The translations under genes were made by a program, and so were the position numbers. From NCBI RefSeq assembly GCF_024129735.1, contig NZ_JAMXXK010000007.1, forward strand, positions 17,162 through 81,161: a DNA stretch of 64,000 nucleotides, written 5' to 3'. The DNA comes from Acinetobacter lwoffii (GTDB lineage Bacteria; Pseudomonadota; Gammaproteobacteria; Pseudomonadales; Moraxellaceae). Below the pieces are notes generated by a model. The model searched no databases and was not told where the DNA came from. It saw nothing but the letters and a program-made list of their open reading frames with translations. Every line of letters starts with the position of its first letter. Position 1 is the first letter of the stretch. This document shows positions 16,270-25,438 of this stretch, piece after piece.

Positions 16270-16863
16270 ATGCAGTTCTCTACATACAGCTTTTACTTCT
16301 CCGTACTTATGCTAAATAAATTCCTTGGCGAATCTGCATTTAAACTTGCAGGTTGGCAATATCATGTCGAACCAGATGTACTTGAAGATAAACAGGTCAT
16401 TATCGGGTTTGAACATACCTCAATGATGGATGCAGTACTGTCAATTGCTTTGTTCCAGATTTACGACCTCAAGGTTCATACCTTGATCAAAAAAGAATTA
16501 TTTAAAGGACCGTTCAAACCGCTCTTGAACGCTGTGGGTGGTATTCCGGTTGACCGCAAGGCCAGTAAAGATATCGTGACCCAGATGGTGGAACATTTTC
16601 AGAAGAATGAAAAGTTCAATCTGGTGATTGCACCCGAAGCGACACGAGCCAAACAGGGTGAAGCACGCAAACCGATCCGTACCGGTTTCTGGCATATTGC
16701 CAAGGCTGCCAATGTACCGATCGTGTTGTTATACGCCAATTCCAAAACCAAGCAAGGTGGCATTCTTGGCAAGATCTATCCGACAGACCTTGCGCATGAC
16801 CTGGCTTTGATCAAACAACTGTATAAAGACAAGGTTGGTCTGGATATCGTTATTCCAGAATAA
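16270..16863 (+). CDS. 1-acyl-sn-glycerol-3-phosphate acyltransferase family (PlsC-like)
   Basis: A 197-residue acyltransferase of the PlsC superfamily, which transfers acyl chains to lysophosphatidate or related lipids at the inner membrane. The H-x4-D catalytic motif is EHTSMMDAVL near residue 49. The substrate-binding motif is GGIPVDRKAS near 90, and PEATRAKQG near 120 is a variant of the usual PEGTRS. It is shorter than typical PlsC (about 245), lacking an N-terminal membrane anchor, as in the subgroup with MMDAVL-type block I. The exact acceptor is unknown. It appears to be a single-gene unit. Confidence 0.88.
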   Translation: MQFSTYSFYFSVLMLNKFLGESAFKLAGWQYHVEPDVLEDKQVIIGFEHTSMMDAVLSIALFQIYDLKVHTLIKKELFKGPFKPLLNAVGGIPVDRKASKDIVTQMVEHFQKNEKFNLVIAPEATRAKQGEARKPIRTGFWHIAKAANVPIVLLYANSKTKQGGILGKIYPTDLAHDLALIKQLYKDKVGLDIVIPE

Positions 16864-16880
16864 GCTTCTCTAAAAGCACT

Positions 16881-16916
16881 GACATGAACAGAAATCCTGC
16901 TGTTCATGTCTTGTTC
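16881..16916 (+). terminator. Hairpin after the acyltransferase gene
   Basis: GACATGAACAG and CTGTTCATGTC form a perfect 11-bp stem with an 8-nt loop, 17 bases after the stop; only a weak T-rich tail (TTGTTC) follows. Confidence 0.65.
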
Positions 16917-17108
16917 ATCTACTTATATAAATGTATAAAAACAAAATCAGAAATGCCCCATCCTATTTCCACTCTTTCTTAATTTAGCGCTTTTTTTTGC
17001 TTTTATCCTGAAATCTCAAATCCAGACACTTTTTTTTAAAAAAACGCTTATGGTAGAATTTCGGCATTCTGATAGGCATACAGCCAATCTACAAGGAGCA
17101 TAGTTCGC

Positions 17109-17858
17109 ATGGCGGGTCATTCCAAGTGGGCCAATATTAAGCATCGCAAAGCAAAACAAGATGCGAGTCGTGGTAAAGTTTTTACCAAATACATTCGTGA
17201 ATTAACCACTGCTGCAAAGCTTGGTGGTCCAGATACTGCAAGCAACCCTCGTCTACGTGCTGTGGTTGAAAAAGCATTATCAGTGAATATGACACGTGAC
17301 GTGATCAACCGTGCCATTCAACGTGGTGCTGGTGGCGAAGATAACGATGACCTGAAAGAAGTGACCTACGAAGGTTATGGTGTAGGTGGTGTTGCGGTTA
17401 TTGTTGAAACCATGACTGACAACTTGAACCGTACTGTGCCTGACGTACGTCATTGCTTCTCTAAAACTGATGGTAACTTAGGCACCAATGGTTCGGTGGC
17501 ATTCCTGTTCACGAAACGTGGTGAGATCACTTTTGAAGATGTGTCTTTGGAAGATCAAATCATGGAAGTGGCATTAGAAGCAGGTGCTGAAGACATCGAA
17601 GTCACTGAAGATGATATCTTGGTCATTACCACACCTGAAGCCTTCGGTGAAGTTCAAGATGCTTTAACTGCTGCAGGTTTAAAATCTGACAATGCTGAAG
17701 TAGTGATGAGTCCTTCAACCAAAGCAGAAATCACAGACATCGATCAAGCGAAAAAAATCATGAAAATGATTGATATGCTTGAAGATCTGGATGATGTACA
17801 AAACGTTTATACCAACGTTGAATTCTCAGACGCAGTTTTAGCAGAACTTGATGCTTAA
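17109..17858 (+). CDS. yebC: YebC/PmpR family translation/transcription regulator
   Basis: A 249-residue YebC-family protein with the canonical opening [19 protein letters not shown] and the conserved [20 protein letters not shown] near residue 75. Members act as DNA-binding regulators (PmpR) or, in recent work on YebC, as ribosome-associated factors that relieve stalling on proline-rich stretches. Full length for the family. AAGGAG lies 10 nt upstream of the ATG. Here it stands alone with its own terminator rather than beside ruvC. Confidence 0.97.
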   Translation: MAGHSKWANIKHRKAKQDASRGKVFTKYIRELTTAAKLGGPDTASNPRLRAVVEKALSVNMTRDVINRAIQRGAGGEDNDDLKEVTYEGYGVGGVAVIVETMTDNLNRTVPDVRHCFSKTDGNLGTNGSVAFLFTKRGEITFEDVSLEDQIMEVALEAGAEDIEVTEDDILVITTPEAFGEVQDALTAAGLKSDNAEVVMSPSTKAEITDIDQAKKIMKMIDMLEDLDDVQNVYTNVEFSDAVLAELDA

Positions 17859-17871
17859 ATATGTCTGATTC

Positions 17872-17900
17872 AAAAAACGCACCTTAGGGTGCGTTTTTTT
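17872..17900 (+). terminator. Terminator of yebC
   Basis: AAAAAACGCACC and GGTGCGTTTTTT around TTAG, 13 bases after the yebC stop. It also suits the convergent lrp-type gene. Confidence 0.92.
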
Positions 17901-17926
17901 ATGGCTGTCCACCAACCTAGCTTTGA

Positions 17927-18397
17927 TTAAACTTTATTGAGTAATCCGCTACAGTTAAAGACATTATATTCTTTAATCACAAAGCTGGAATGCAGTGCCA
18001 CCACATGCTCAATTTTTCCAATCCGCTTAAGCAGGATTTCACTATAATTTTCCATATCTCTTGCCACGACTTCAACAATAAAGTCTGCCGACTGACCGGT
18101 GACCAAAAAAGCATTAATTACTTCGGGAATACTTTCCAGTTCTTCCAGAAATTTGGCAAAAGTATCGCTATCATGTTTGCTTAAGGATACCTGCAACAGC
18201 ACATGCAGACTGAAACCTAATTTTTGGTAATTGATTTCACGTTTTAAGCCACTGATAATATTATGATCGATTAAGTGTTTGATCCTACGATGCACCGAAC
18301 TGACAGATAAATTCACCCGCTCGGACAGTTCATTCAGATTGACATCTTCATGGGTCAATATTTCTAGAATATGTTTATCGAAACGATCCAGTTCCAT
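17927..18397 (-). CDS. Lrp/AsnC family transcriptional regulator
   Basis: A 156-residue Lrp-type regulator. It has an N-terminal winged helix-turn-helix (DRFDKHILEILTHEDVNLNE, then SVSSVHRRIKHLIDHNIISG near residue 30-50). A C-terminal RAM/ligand domain follows, with GFSLHVLLQVSLSKHD and a GQSADFIVEVVARDMENY segment. Such proteins respond to amino acids as oligomers. It is divergent from the glycine-rich repeat gene across a 380-base gap, so that gene is one possible target. The effector cannot be read from sequence. Confidence 0.93.
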   Translation of the reverse strand: MELDRFDKHILEILTHEDVNLNELSERVNLSVSSVHRRIKHLIDHNIISGLKREINYQKLGFSLHVLLQVSLSKHDSDTFAKFLEELESIPEVINAFLVTGQSADFIVEVVARDMENYSEILLKRIGKIEHVVALHSSFVIKEYNVFNCSGLLNKV

Positions 18398-18777
18398 TTT
18401 TATACTCTTATATCAATAATCAATAGATGCAGAAAATTTTGCGCCATCTCTGTTATACAATATTTATTTATTTTTCACAAAATTTTCATATTCTGAAATT
18501 TTTTTCCAAATGGGATTTCATTTTATAAATACGGTTTTCAGGAGGGTTTAAATGACCGTTAATCGCATAAATTAAAAACATGACCAATGGTATTTTTGAT
18601 TAAATCTTTATTTTTAAATTATTTAAATTGGGTAAACATGGCAACAGATAGGCTATTCCTGTCAGCCCCTACACGACTTAGCCGTCCATCTTTTACAAGT
18701 GTATAGAAATAGATTAAAACAAAGGCGCTTTAAAAACAAAAATAGCGCATTTCAAAAATATTACACAAGGAACGGTC
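18398..18777. other. 380-base intergenic region with short leader-like ORFs
   Basis: Between the divergent lrp-type gene and the repeat-protein gene. A perfect AGGAGG (18541-18546) precedes ATG 18553, which opens a frame of only seven codons (MTVNRIN, stop at 18576). A second frame of 22 codons runs 18638-18706. These may be leader peptides of a long 5' untranslated region for the downstream gene, or chance. No tRNA or terminator is evident. Confidence 0.4.
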
Positions 18778-20413
18778 ATGGCTTCTAAACTTTTAAGCTT
18801 GATAAAAACAAAAGTGAGTCCTGTTTTAACCGTCGAAACCCAAAACGAAGAGCTTATTGGGCGGCTTATTCGGTGGAACGACATCAGGTACCCTCACCAA
18901 TCTTATTGGCAATCTCACCGGATCCAATACTCAACCTTCAGTCAGCTCATTATTAAATAATCTCCTTTCTGGAAGCAGCCTGAGTACGACAAATCTCAGC
19001 AATTTATTAACTCAATTTTCTGGTTCGAATGCCTCAAGTTTAAATATTCAAAGCCTGATCAGTAGCTTAAACCAATCCAATGGCGGTAGCTTTAATATTA
19101 CCCAGGTCACCAACTTATTAAAGAGCTTAATGGGGAGCAATAGCAGCAGCCTGGATCTTGAGGCTATTTCTAAACTGGTGGGCGGCTTATTGGGCGGCAG
19201 TACGGGCAATATTGATATTGGTAAAATTTCTCAACTGGTCGGTGGCCTGATCGGCGGTTCAAGTAATATTGATATTGGTGCCATTGCGGGTCTGGTCAGC
19301 AACCTCATCGGTGGTAATGGTGATATCGATATCGCGAAAATTGCTCAACTGGTTATTGGCTTAATCGGTGGTTCAAGCAATATTGATATCGGTGCGATTG
19401 CTAGTCTAGTCAGCAACCTCATCGGCGGCAATGGCGAGATTGATATCGCACAAATTGCTCAGCTCGTTGGTGGCCTGATTGGTGGTTCTGGCGGTTTAGG
19501 TGGCGTGGACATTGGTGCAATCGCAGGTCTGGTCAGCAACCTGATTGGTAGCAATGGCGAGATTGATATTGCACAAATCGCTCAGCTCGTTGGTGGCCTG
19601 ATTGGTGGTTCTGGCGGATTGGGCGGTGTAGATATTGGTGCGATCGCGGGTCTGGTCGGTAACCTGATTGGCGGTAATGGCGAAATTGATATTGCACAAA
19701 TCGCTCAGCTCGTTGGTGGTCTGATTGGTGGGTCTGGCGGTTTAGGTGGCGTAGATATCGGTGCGATTGCAGGGCTGGTCGGCAACCTGATTGGCGGAAA
19801 TGGTGAGATTGATATCGCGCAAATTGCTGAATTGGTCGGTGGCCTGATTGGTGGTTCTGGCGGTTTAGGCGGCGTAGATATTGGGGCCATTGCAGGTCTG
19901 GTTGGCAACCTGATTGACGGTAATGCAGGCAGTGATTTTGATCTTGATGCCATTACCGATTTAATTAGCGGCTTTATAGGCGGAAATGCAACGGGTGGTT
20001 TTGATGTCGGTGGCTTCACTGACTTACTGAGCGGTCTGATTGCGAATGGTTCAAATGGCATAGACTTGGGTGGGTTATTGGGTAATCTGAATCTCGGTAG
20101 CGATCTGGATCTGGGTGGTATGATCGAAGGTATTTCCTCTGCTTCAAACGGCTTTGACTTAGGCAATATTGCCGAAGGTGTTGGTCAGTTGGTTGGTAGT
20201 GGCTCTTCGATTGAACTGCCTGACCTCGGTGATCTGATCCAAGGTGTGGGTACGACTGATTCCAATATTGATCTGTCTGCTATCCTGCCAGGCATTAAAG
20301 ATACGATTCAAAATATCGGCAGTGGTGGTTCTTCATCTGGCTTTGATTTTGGTTCACTCCTCAATAATTTTACTAAAAATATTGATATCGACCAGACTAA
20401 TCCGTGGGGTTAA
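18778..20413 (+). pseudogene. Glycine-rich tandem-repeat protein gene with a +1-type frame break near 18856
   Basis: The ATG at 18778 has a good ribosome binding site (AAGGA) and opens MASKLLSLIKTKVSPVLT, but this frame soon stops. The long repeat frame (about 518 codons to 20413) begins only with a TTG at 18857 that has no binding site. Dropping one base at about 18856 joins them smoothly (NEEL followed by LGGLFGGTTSGTL). So the gene is one unit broken by a single extra base, a sequencing error or a shift site. The protein is Gly/Ile/Leu/Asp-rich, with repeats of the form DIxxIAxLVxxLIGG and no cysteines. I know no function; a surface or secreted structural role is only a guess. Confidence 0.7.
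19436..19927 (+). repeat. Four tandem 123-bp coding repeats
   Basis: Units begin at 19436, 19559, 19682 and 19805, exactly 123 bases apart. Each encodes 41 residues: an EIDIAQIAQLVGGLIGGSGG half and a VDIGAIAGLVGNLIGGNG half. Shorter, more diverged copies precede them from about 19200. High identity suggests recent expansion and possible copy-number variation between strains. Confidence 0.93.
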
Positions 20414-20427
20414 TTATAATCTCATCG

Positions 20428-20455
20428 AAAAAACGCGCTTCATGCGCGTTTTTTA
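20428..20455 (+). terminator. Bidirectional terminator between the repeat gene and the GST gene
   Basis: AAAAAACGCGC and GCGCGTTTTTT around TTCAT, 14 bases after the repeat-gene stop; flanking A- and T-runs allow use on both strands. Confidence 0.9.
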
Positions 20456-20477
20456 ATTCTGAGAGTAGCATTTAAAC

Positions 20478-21242
20478 TTATACACCACGCCAGTCTACCC
20501 GTGCATTGCGTTCGGTTCGGTAAATACGACAAATATATTCACCTAGGGGTAGCTCATTCAAATACTGCTGATAATCGCGATATTCTTCGGACAAGGTTTC
20601 AAAATTTTCTTTTTCCCACGGCGTACCTGGAATCGCCAGAAGCGGTGCCAACATGGAACAGACCGCAATATCCGCCAGACCTAAACGATTTCCAACAAAA
20701 TAATGCCCACCTTGGCTGACCAGCATCTGATTGAGCTGCTGTACAGCAACATCAATATGCTGTTTAGATTCCGCCACGGTTTCCTCATTCAATGCATAAC
20801 CCTTGGCCACCATCGCTTTCAATAAAGGTTTAGAAAATTTTTCAAACTGGCGCAGATAGCCCTGCTCACCAATTAAAATATCCAGAGATTCATGATCAGA
20901 AGTCAGTGCTTGAGATAGCATCCAGCGACGAACATGACGACCCAATTCCAGAGTAATTTCATTAATTTCTAAAGCTTTATTTCGAAAATATCCTTCTGCG
21001 TGAAGTAAACGATGTTCTGGATAAGTATCATCCAGATATAAAGCAATCTGGGTTGAATCTGCGATCCATCGGTCCTGATCACGCAAAATAGGCAGACGAT
21101 TCTGTCCTGTTTTCAGGCGAGCAAAAGCGCGGTGTACCCCGGGTATCAGATTGTGAGCAACATAATACAGCTCTTTATGGTCCAGCATCCAACGTGCTTT
21201 TTCGCAAAAGTGAGATAAAGGAAACTGGTATAAAGTTCGCAT
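20478..21242 (-). CDS. Glutathione S-transferase family protein
   Basis: A 254-residue protein with a thioredoxin-fold GST N-terminus (LYQFPLSHFCEKARWMLDHK near residue 4, then GQNRLPILRD and IADSTQIALYLDDTYPE). The all-helical GST C-terminal domain contains NRLGLADIAVCSMLAPLLAIPG near residue 185. The SHFCEKAR motif is typical of omega/beta-like bacterial GSTs in which a cysteine may be the catalytic residue. The substrate is unknown. Single-gene unit. Confidence 0.9.
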   Translation of the reverse strand: MRTLYQFPLSHFCEKARWMLDHKELYYVAHNLIPGVHRAFARLKTGQNRLPILRDQDRWIADSTQIALYLDDTYPEHRLLHAEGYFRNKALEINEITLELGRHVRRWMLSQALTSDHESLDILIGEQGYLRQFEKFSKPLLKAMVAKGYALNEETVAESKQHIDVAVQQLNQMLVSQGGHYFVGNRLGLADIAVCSMLAPLLAIPGTPWEKENFETLSEEYRDYQQYLNELPLGEYICRIYRTERNARVDWRGV

Positions 21243-21536
21243 GTATGCTCCATGTTTATCGTTATTGGATCAGGGCGTGTAGGCCGCTGTTTTATTCAGA
21301 TACTTTAGTCACTCACTTTTAGAAAAACAATGTGATTTTTATTCAAAAGTAAAATACTGGCTGATTATTCCTCTATGGTTGGTGGACTCACTACACATCC
21401 CGGAAAGCTCAGCGAGTCATTTTAGGTCGCCAGAAGCATTTGATTGCAATAAACCACAAGCGCATGACCTGACTTTAGCTGTGCTTTCATGTAAAATCGG
21501 GAGCAATTTTTATATAACGCTTTTGTGAGTTATTTC

Positions 21537-22628
21537 ATGGGTTTTAATTGCGGTATTGTCGGCTTGCCGAACGTTGGTAAATCTACACTTTTCAATGCCT
21601 TAACCAAAGCTGCTATTGCTGCAGAAAACTTCCCTTTCTGTACGATCGAACCAAACACCGGGATTGTACCGGTTCCTGATCCACGTTTAGACAAATTGAC
21701 TGCAATTGTTAAACCGCAACGTGTTATTCCGACTTCTATGGAATTTGTAGACATCGCAGGTCTGGTAGCGGGTGCTTCTAAGGGCGAAGGCTTGGGTAAC
21801 CAGTTTCTGGCCAACATTCGTGAAACTGATGCAATTGCTCACGTTGTGCGTTGTTTTGAAGATGAAAACGTCATTCATGTGAATGGTCGTATTGATCCAC
21901 TAGATGACATCGCTACGATTAATACCGAACTTGCGCTTGCAGACTTGGACGCTGTAGCCAAAGCGATTACGCGTTTGACTAAATCTGCCAAAGGTGGCGA
22001 CAAAGAAGCGCTGGCCACTAAAGCAGTTTTGGAAAAAATCCAGCCTTTACTGGATGAAGGTAAACCGGCTCGCGCAGCGGACCTAGATGATGACGAGCGC
22101 AAGCTGGTACGTGGCTTTGGTTTAATGACGCTTAAACCAACGATGTATATTGCCAACGTTGCTGAAGACGGTTTTGAAAACAACCCGCATTTAGATGCAG
22201 TGAGAAAATTAGCTGCTGAAGAAAATGCGATTGTGGTTCCACTTTGCAATCAGATTGAAGCTGAAATTTCATTGCTTGAAGATGAAGACCGTGCTGAATT
22301 CCTGGAAGCAATGGGCATGGAAGAACCTGGCTTAAACGTGGTGATTCGTGCAGGTTATTCACTGCTTGGCCTACAAACTTACTTCACCGCGGGCGTACAA
22401 GAAGTTCGTGCCTGGACAGTAAAAATTGGTGCAACTGCACCACAAGCCGCTGGTGTGATTCATACCGATTTTGAAAAAGGCTTTATCCGTGCAGAATGTA
22501 TCGCTTATGATGATTTCGTGCAGTACAACGGCGAAGCCGGTGCAAAAGAAGCAGGCAAATGGCGTCTAGAAGGTAAAACTTACATCGTTCAGGATGGCGA
22601 TGTTTTACACTTCCGTTTTAACGTCTAA
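21537..22628 (+). CDS. ychF: Redox-regulated ATPase YchF (Obg-like)
   Basis: A 363-residue P-loop protein of the Obg family, with Walker [16 protein letters not shown] near residue 8, [20 protein letters not shown] as G3 region near 67 and the C-terminal TGS domain ([13 protein letters not shown] variant, ending DVLHFRFNV). YchF hydrolyses ATP rather than GTP and binds ribosomes; it is linked to oxidative-stress control and leaderless-mRNA initiation. I prefer ATG 21537 ([12 protein letters not shown]) over the GTG at 21525, matching family N-termini. In E. coli pth is adjacent upstream; here it is not within this stretch. Confidence 0.97.
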   Translation: MGFNCGIVGLPNVGKSTLFNALTKAAIAAENFPFCTIEPNTGIVPVPDPRLDKLTAIVKPQRVIPTSMEFVDIAGLVAGASKGEGLGNQFLANIRETDAIAHVVRCFEDENVIHVNGRIDPLDDIATINTELALADLDAVAKAITRLTKSAKGGDKEALATKAVLEKIQPLLDEGKPARAADLDDDERKLVRGFGLMTLKPTMYIANVAEDGFENNPHLDAVRKLAAEENAIVVPLCNQIEAEISLLEDEDRAEFLEAMGMEEPGLNVVIRAGYSLLGLQTYFTAGVQEVRAWTVKIGATAPQAAGVIHTDFEKGFIRAECIAYDDFVQYNGEAGAKEAGKWRLEGKTYIVQDGDVLHFRFNV

Positions 22629-22642
22629 GTCGTTGCTGTTTG

Positions 22643-22669
22643 AAAAAGCCCCTTTTGGGGGCTTTTTTT
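22643..22669 (+). terminator. Terminator of ychF
   Basis: AAAAAGCCCC and GGGGGCTTTTTTT around TTTT, 15 bases after the stop. Confidence 0.93.
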
Positions 22670-22740
22670 ATTGCTTATAAAAAGAGGATTCATACATATA
22701 ACAGGCTTCCTGGAAGCGTATAAGATCAACACATATTAAC

Positions 22741-22759
22741 AATAATGATAACTATTCTC
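22741..22759 (+). promoter_or_regulatory. Fur-box-like site upstream of sodA
   Basis: AATAATGATAACTATTCTC matches the 19-bp Fur consensus (GATAATGATAATCATTATC) at 15 of 19 positions by eye. It lies 80 bases before the sodA start. Fur repression of sodA is well known in enterobacteria. Confidence 0.7.
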
Positions 22760-22839
22760 ATATATAAATATTAAATTAGAGCGTATCTTAAATCTAATGA
22801 AAAATAACCTAACTCTATTCTTCCCAAGGAATCCTGCCA

Positions 22840-23457
22840 ATGAGCTACACCTTGCCTGCACTACCTTATGCTTATGATGCGCTAGAGCCTCATATCGATA
22901 GCAAGACTATGGAAATTCATCATAGTAAGCATCATCGAACCTATATCAATAATATCAATGCAGGAATCGCGGGCACAGAATGGGAGGATTTATCGGTCGA
23001 AGCCTTAATTAGCAAATTCAATGAAGTGCCCAAGCAACTCAGACAGAACGTGATCAACAATGCCGGTGGACATGCCAATCATTCCCTGTTTTGGACAGTG
23101 ATGAGTCCAGACGGCGGTGGTCATCCCGAAGGTGAAATTGCCAAGGCGATCGAACATGAATTAGGAGGATTCGAGGCATTTAAAGAAGCGTTTACCCAAG
23201 CAGCGCTTAGCCGTTTTGGTAGTGGTTGGGCCTGGTTAAGTATGGCGCCAGATCAAACGCTTATTGTGGAAAGTAGTGCTAATCAGGATTCTCCAATGAT
23301 GCATGGCAATATTCCCCTGTTAGGTCTGGATGTTTGGGAACATGCCTATTATTTGCTATATCAAAACCGTCGTCCGGAATATATCTCTGCTTTTTTCAAT
23401 GTCGTGAACTGGAAAGAAGTAAATCGTCGTTATCTGGAAGCGTTGAACGCGCTTTAA
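22840..23457 (+). CDS. sodA: Superoxide dismutase, Mn type
   Basis: A 205-residue Fe/Mn superoxide dismutase converting superoxide to hydrogen peroxide and oxygen in the cytoplasm. Metal ligands are His in MEIHHSKHH near residue 27, His in ANHSLFW near 81 and Asp/His in LDVWEHAYY near 167-171. [10 protein letters not shown] and the late [17 protein letters not shown] favour the Mn form over FeSOD (NHTFYW). A Fur-like site upstream agrees with iron-responsive control. A 33-residue membrane peptide gene follows 19 bases downstream. Confidence 0.95.
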   Translation: MSYTLPALPYAYDALEPHIDSKTMEIHHSKHHRTYINNINAGIAGTEWEDLSVEALISKFNEVPKQLRQNVINNAGGHANHSLFWTVMSPDGGGHPEGEIAKAIEHELGGFEAFKEAFTQAALSRFGSGWAWLSMAPDQTLIVESSANQDSPMMHGNIPLLGLDVWEHAYYLLYQNRRPEYISAFFNVVNWKEVNRRYLEALNAL

Positions 23458-23476
23458 ATCTTTGAGGAAATCGACC

Positions 23477-23578
23477 ATGTCTACACGTACATTGATTCAA
23501 CGCATGATTGGCAGCACACTCCTGATCTGCGGTGTAATGGTACTTTTATTAGAACATATGTGGATGCCCTATTTTTAA
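23477..23578 (+). CDS. 33-residue single-span membrane peptide downstream of sodA
   Basis: ATG 23477 follows TGAGGAAA with suitable spacing. The peptide is a short basic N-terminus (MSTRTLIQRMIG) followed by one hydrophobic span (STLLICGVMVLLLEHMWMPYF) and a stop. It lies between sodA and the terminator, so it is probably cotranscribed with sodA. The function is unknown; it could be a small stress-related membrane protein. Confidence 0.6.
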   Translation: MSTRTLIQRMIGSTLLICGVMVLLLEHMWMPYF

Positions 23579-23592
23579 AGCTTATTTTGCTA

Positions 23593-23621
23593 AAAAAGCC
23601 AGTCATTCAGACTGGCTTTTT
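23593..23621 (+). terminator. Terminator of the sodA unit
   Basis: AAAAGCCAGTC and GACTGGCTTTT around ATTCA with a T-run, 15 bases after the 33-residue ORF. It can also serve the convergent lipoprotein gene. Confidence 0.9.
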
Positions 23622-23647
23622 ATAGGTACATTTAAATGGACAAAGGT

Positions 23648-24145
23648 TTATTGCATATTGGCAATTGCAGTACCTTTTTGCTTAGGATCAGTATTTCCGA
23701 GTGCAGGATGGGCAATGGCATTCTGACATTGCAGTTTATCCCGCTCATAATCTGCCTGTTTTTGTTGCAGGCTGTTGCCATTTTCCATAGTCGTCCGCGC
23801 CCATATTTCCAGACTGGTCAAGGCTTTACGACACAGGGCATATTTGCCTTCGGTCACCGAATCAGTCATTTTGACATTAATCCGCCAGTCTGTACTCAAT
23901 TTACGTGCTGGTTGACGTACCTGTGTTTCCAGCTGATCCACTTCTTTATTATAGACCAGAGGATCCACTTCATTGATCAGTTGCCATGCGGCATTGGCAT
24001 AAGTCGTCGCATCATTAGTCAGTTTAGGTGCCGGTTTAATTTCTGGCTTATCAGTCGATTGACTGTCATTCCCACACGCTTGTAACAATATTGCCGTGCT
24101 TATTAAAGCAGCAGTCAGCATCGCACGTGTCTTGAACATCCACAT
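23648..24145 (-). CDS. Lipoprotein of unknown function
   Basis: A 165-residue protein with a signal peptide ending in the lipobox LLQACGND (Cys at about residue 24), so likely lipid-anchored in the envelope. The mature part is mostly helical and charged, with two cysteines (YALCRKALTS and KLQCQNAIAH) that could form a disulfide. An internal Met (residue 3) is an alternative start. I recognise no named family. It is convergent with the sodA unit and divergent from azlCD. Confidence 0.8.
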   Translation of the reverse strand: MWMFKTRAMLTAALISTAILLQACGNDSQSTDKPEIKPAPKLTNDATTYANAAWQLINEVDPLVYNKEVDQLETQVRQPARKLSTDWRINVKMTDSVTEGKYALCRKALTSLEIWARTTMENGNSLQQKQADYERDKLQCQNAIAHPALGNTDPKQKGTAIANMQ

Positions 24146-24248
24146 ATCAGGCTCGCCAATTTAAACATTTCGGCACTATGCTATTAAATTCACGTAGAAT
24201 ACACAATCTTCATTTGACCCATCGTTCAACTCTCCTTCAAGGTGTGTC

Positions 24249-25001
24249 GTGTCTGAACCGAATCAACTCGCTACGCAACCTGCTGGCTTCTGGCAAGGTG
24301 CAAAAGATAGCCAAGCGATTATCTTCACTTATTTACCAGTGTCGTTTGCTTTTGGTGTTTCAGCCACTCAGTTTGGCTTTACCGCCTGGGAAGCACTGTT
24401 CCTGTCCTGCTCGATGTATGCAGGTGCCAGCCAGTTCCTGGTGGTCGCTCTCTTAGGTAGTGGAACATCTATCTGGATGACGGCATTAACCGTGATTGCC
24501 TTAGACATTCGTCATCTGCTTTATGGCCCTGCGTTACAAAATCTGATTCAAGACCGGCTGAATTTAAAGAAAACGGCAATCTGGTCTTGGGGTTTGACCG
24601 ATGAAGTTTTTGCCTCCGGCATGATCAAGCTCTCGCAACGGCGACAGGAATGGTCAGAATCCTGGATGCTCGGTTTAAGCCTGTTTAGCTGGATGTCCTG
24701 GGCACTCGGATCTTTCCTCGGTGGATTGTTTGCCGATCAGGTCAGCAACCTGCCGCAATTCGTACAGGCTGCGCTGGATTTCTTGTTACCTGCGCTGTTC
24801 CTGAGCTTCTTGTTAGCCGCTTTTGAGAAAAAACATACTTTTGTTGTAGCTGTCACAATTCTGGTGTCTGCGATTGCCTGTTATTTTATCGACCTGTCTG
24901 CCGCGATCTTTATCGGTATAAGTTCTGGTATTTTCGCAGGCCTGTTCAAGCACTATATTTTGAAACAGCCAGATCCTGAACACGCAGGAGATCAAGCATG
25001 A
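24249..25001 (+). CDS. azlC: AzlC family branched-chain amino acid exporter, large subunit
   Basis: A 250-residue AzlC-type membrane protein with about seven hydrophobic spans, including SFAFGVSATQFGFTAWEAL near residue 38, the conserved SMYAGASQFLVVALLG near 60 and LDIRHLLYGPAL near 93. AzlC with AzlD exports branched-chain amino acids such as azaleucine, isoleucine or valine. The start is GTG 24249 behind AAGG. It overlaps azlD by four bases (ATGA). This is one of two azlCD pairs in the window; no regulator is next to this one. Confidence 0.92.
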   Translation: MSEPNQLATQPAGFWQGAKDSQAIIFTYLPVSFAFGVSATQFGFTAWEALFLSCSMYAGASQFLVVALLGSGTSIWMTALTVIALDIRHLLYGPALQNLIQDRLNLKKTAIWSWGLTDEVFASGMIKLSQRRQEWSESWMLGLSLFSWMSWALGSFLGGLFADQVSNLPQFVQAALDFLLPALFLSFLLAAFEKKHTFVVAVTILVSAIACYFIDLSAAIFIGISSGIFAGLFKHYILKQPDPEHAGDQA

Positions 25002-25345
25002 ATCTAGAGATTATTCTGGTCGGGATTTTAGTCGGGATTGCCAATTTTGCCTCGCGCTTTGGTCCTTTTTTTGTCATTCAAAAATTTCAGCAAGGTTCGC
25101 AAAAACGCGGAGCGTTGTGGCTAAAAATTGCCTTGGGTTCAATTGGCATCGCTGCGATCAGCTCCATGTTGGTAGTTGCTACCCTGCCACCTTTATTAGA
25201 AACGCCGAATAAAAGTTTTGCGATGCTGGTTGGCTTTATTGTGCTCACGGTTTTGTATTTTAAGTTTAAACGTATCGTGATGGCGACTCTGACCGCAGCG
25301 CTCACCTATGGCCTGGTTTACACCTATGTTCCAGTACCCTTTTAA
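24998..25345 (+). CDS. azlD: AzlD family exporter small subunit
   Basis: A 115-residue protein with three to four hydrophobic spans and the AzlD pattern: ANFASRFGPFFVIQKF near residue 15, IGIAAISSMLVVATLPPLLE and FAMLVGFIVLTVLYFKFKRIV. It is the small partner of AzlC and is translationally coupled to it by a four-base overlap. The usual TR near the first helix is SR here. Confidence 0.9.
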   Translation: MNLEIILVGILVGIANFASRFGPFFVIQKFQQGSQKRGALWLKIALGSIGIAAISSMLVVATLPPLLETPNKSFAMLVGFIVLTVLYFKFKRIVMATLTAALTYGLVYTYVPVPF

Positions 25346-25356
25346 GCTTTAACTCG

Positions 25357-25384
25357 TTGATCAATCGAAACAAAGACTTATGCT
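25357..25384 (+). promoter_or_regulatory. Sigma-70-like promoter for the 25439 gene
   Basis: TTGATC (25357-25362), a 16-base spacer and TATGCT (25379-25384), located 55 bases before the start codon. Confidence 0.5.
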
Positions 25385-25438
25385 AAACTCATAGTATAGG
25401 TCTTTTTTATATAACAATAAAAACAAGGAAGGATGCGC

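Noticed and set aside
19436..19927. CRISPR-like array suggested by regular spacing
   Set aside because: The repeats are contiguous, in frame and coding, without spacers.
19496..20166. Long minus-strand frames opposite the glycine-rich repeat gene
   Set aside because: They are mirror images of the 123-bp repeats (proline/serine-rich reading) and have no ribosome binding sites.
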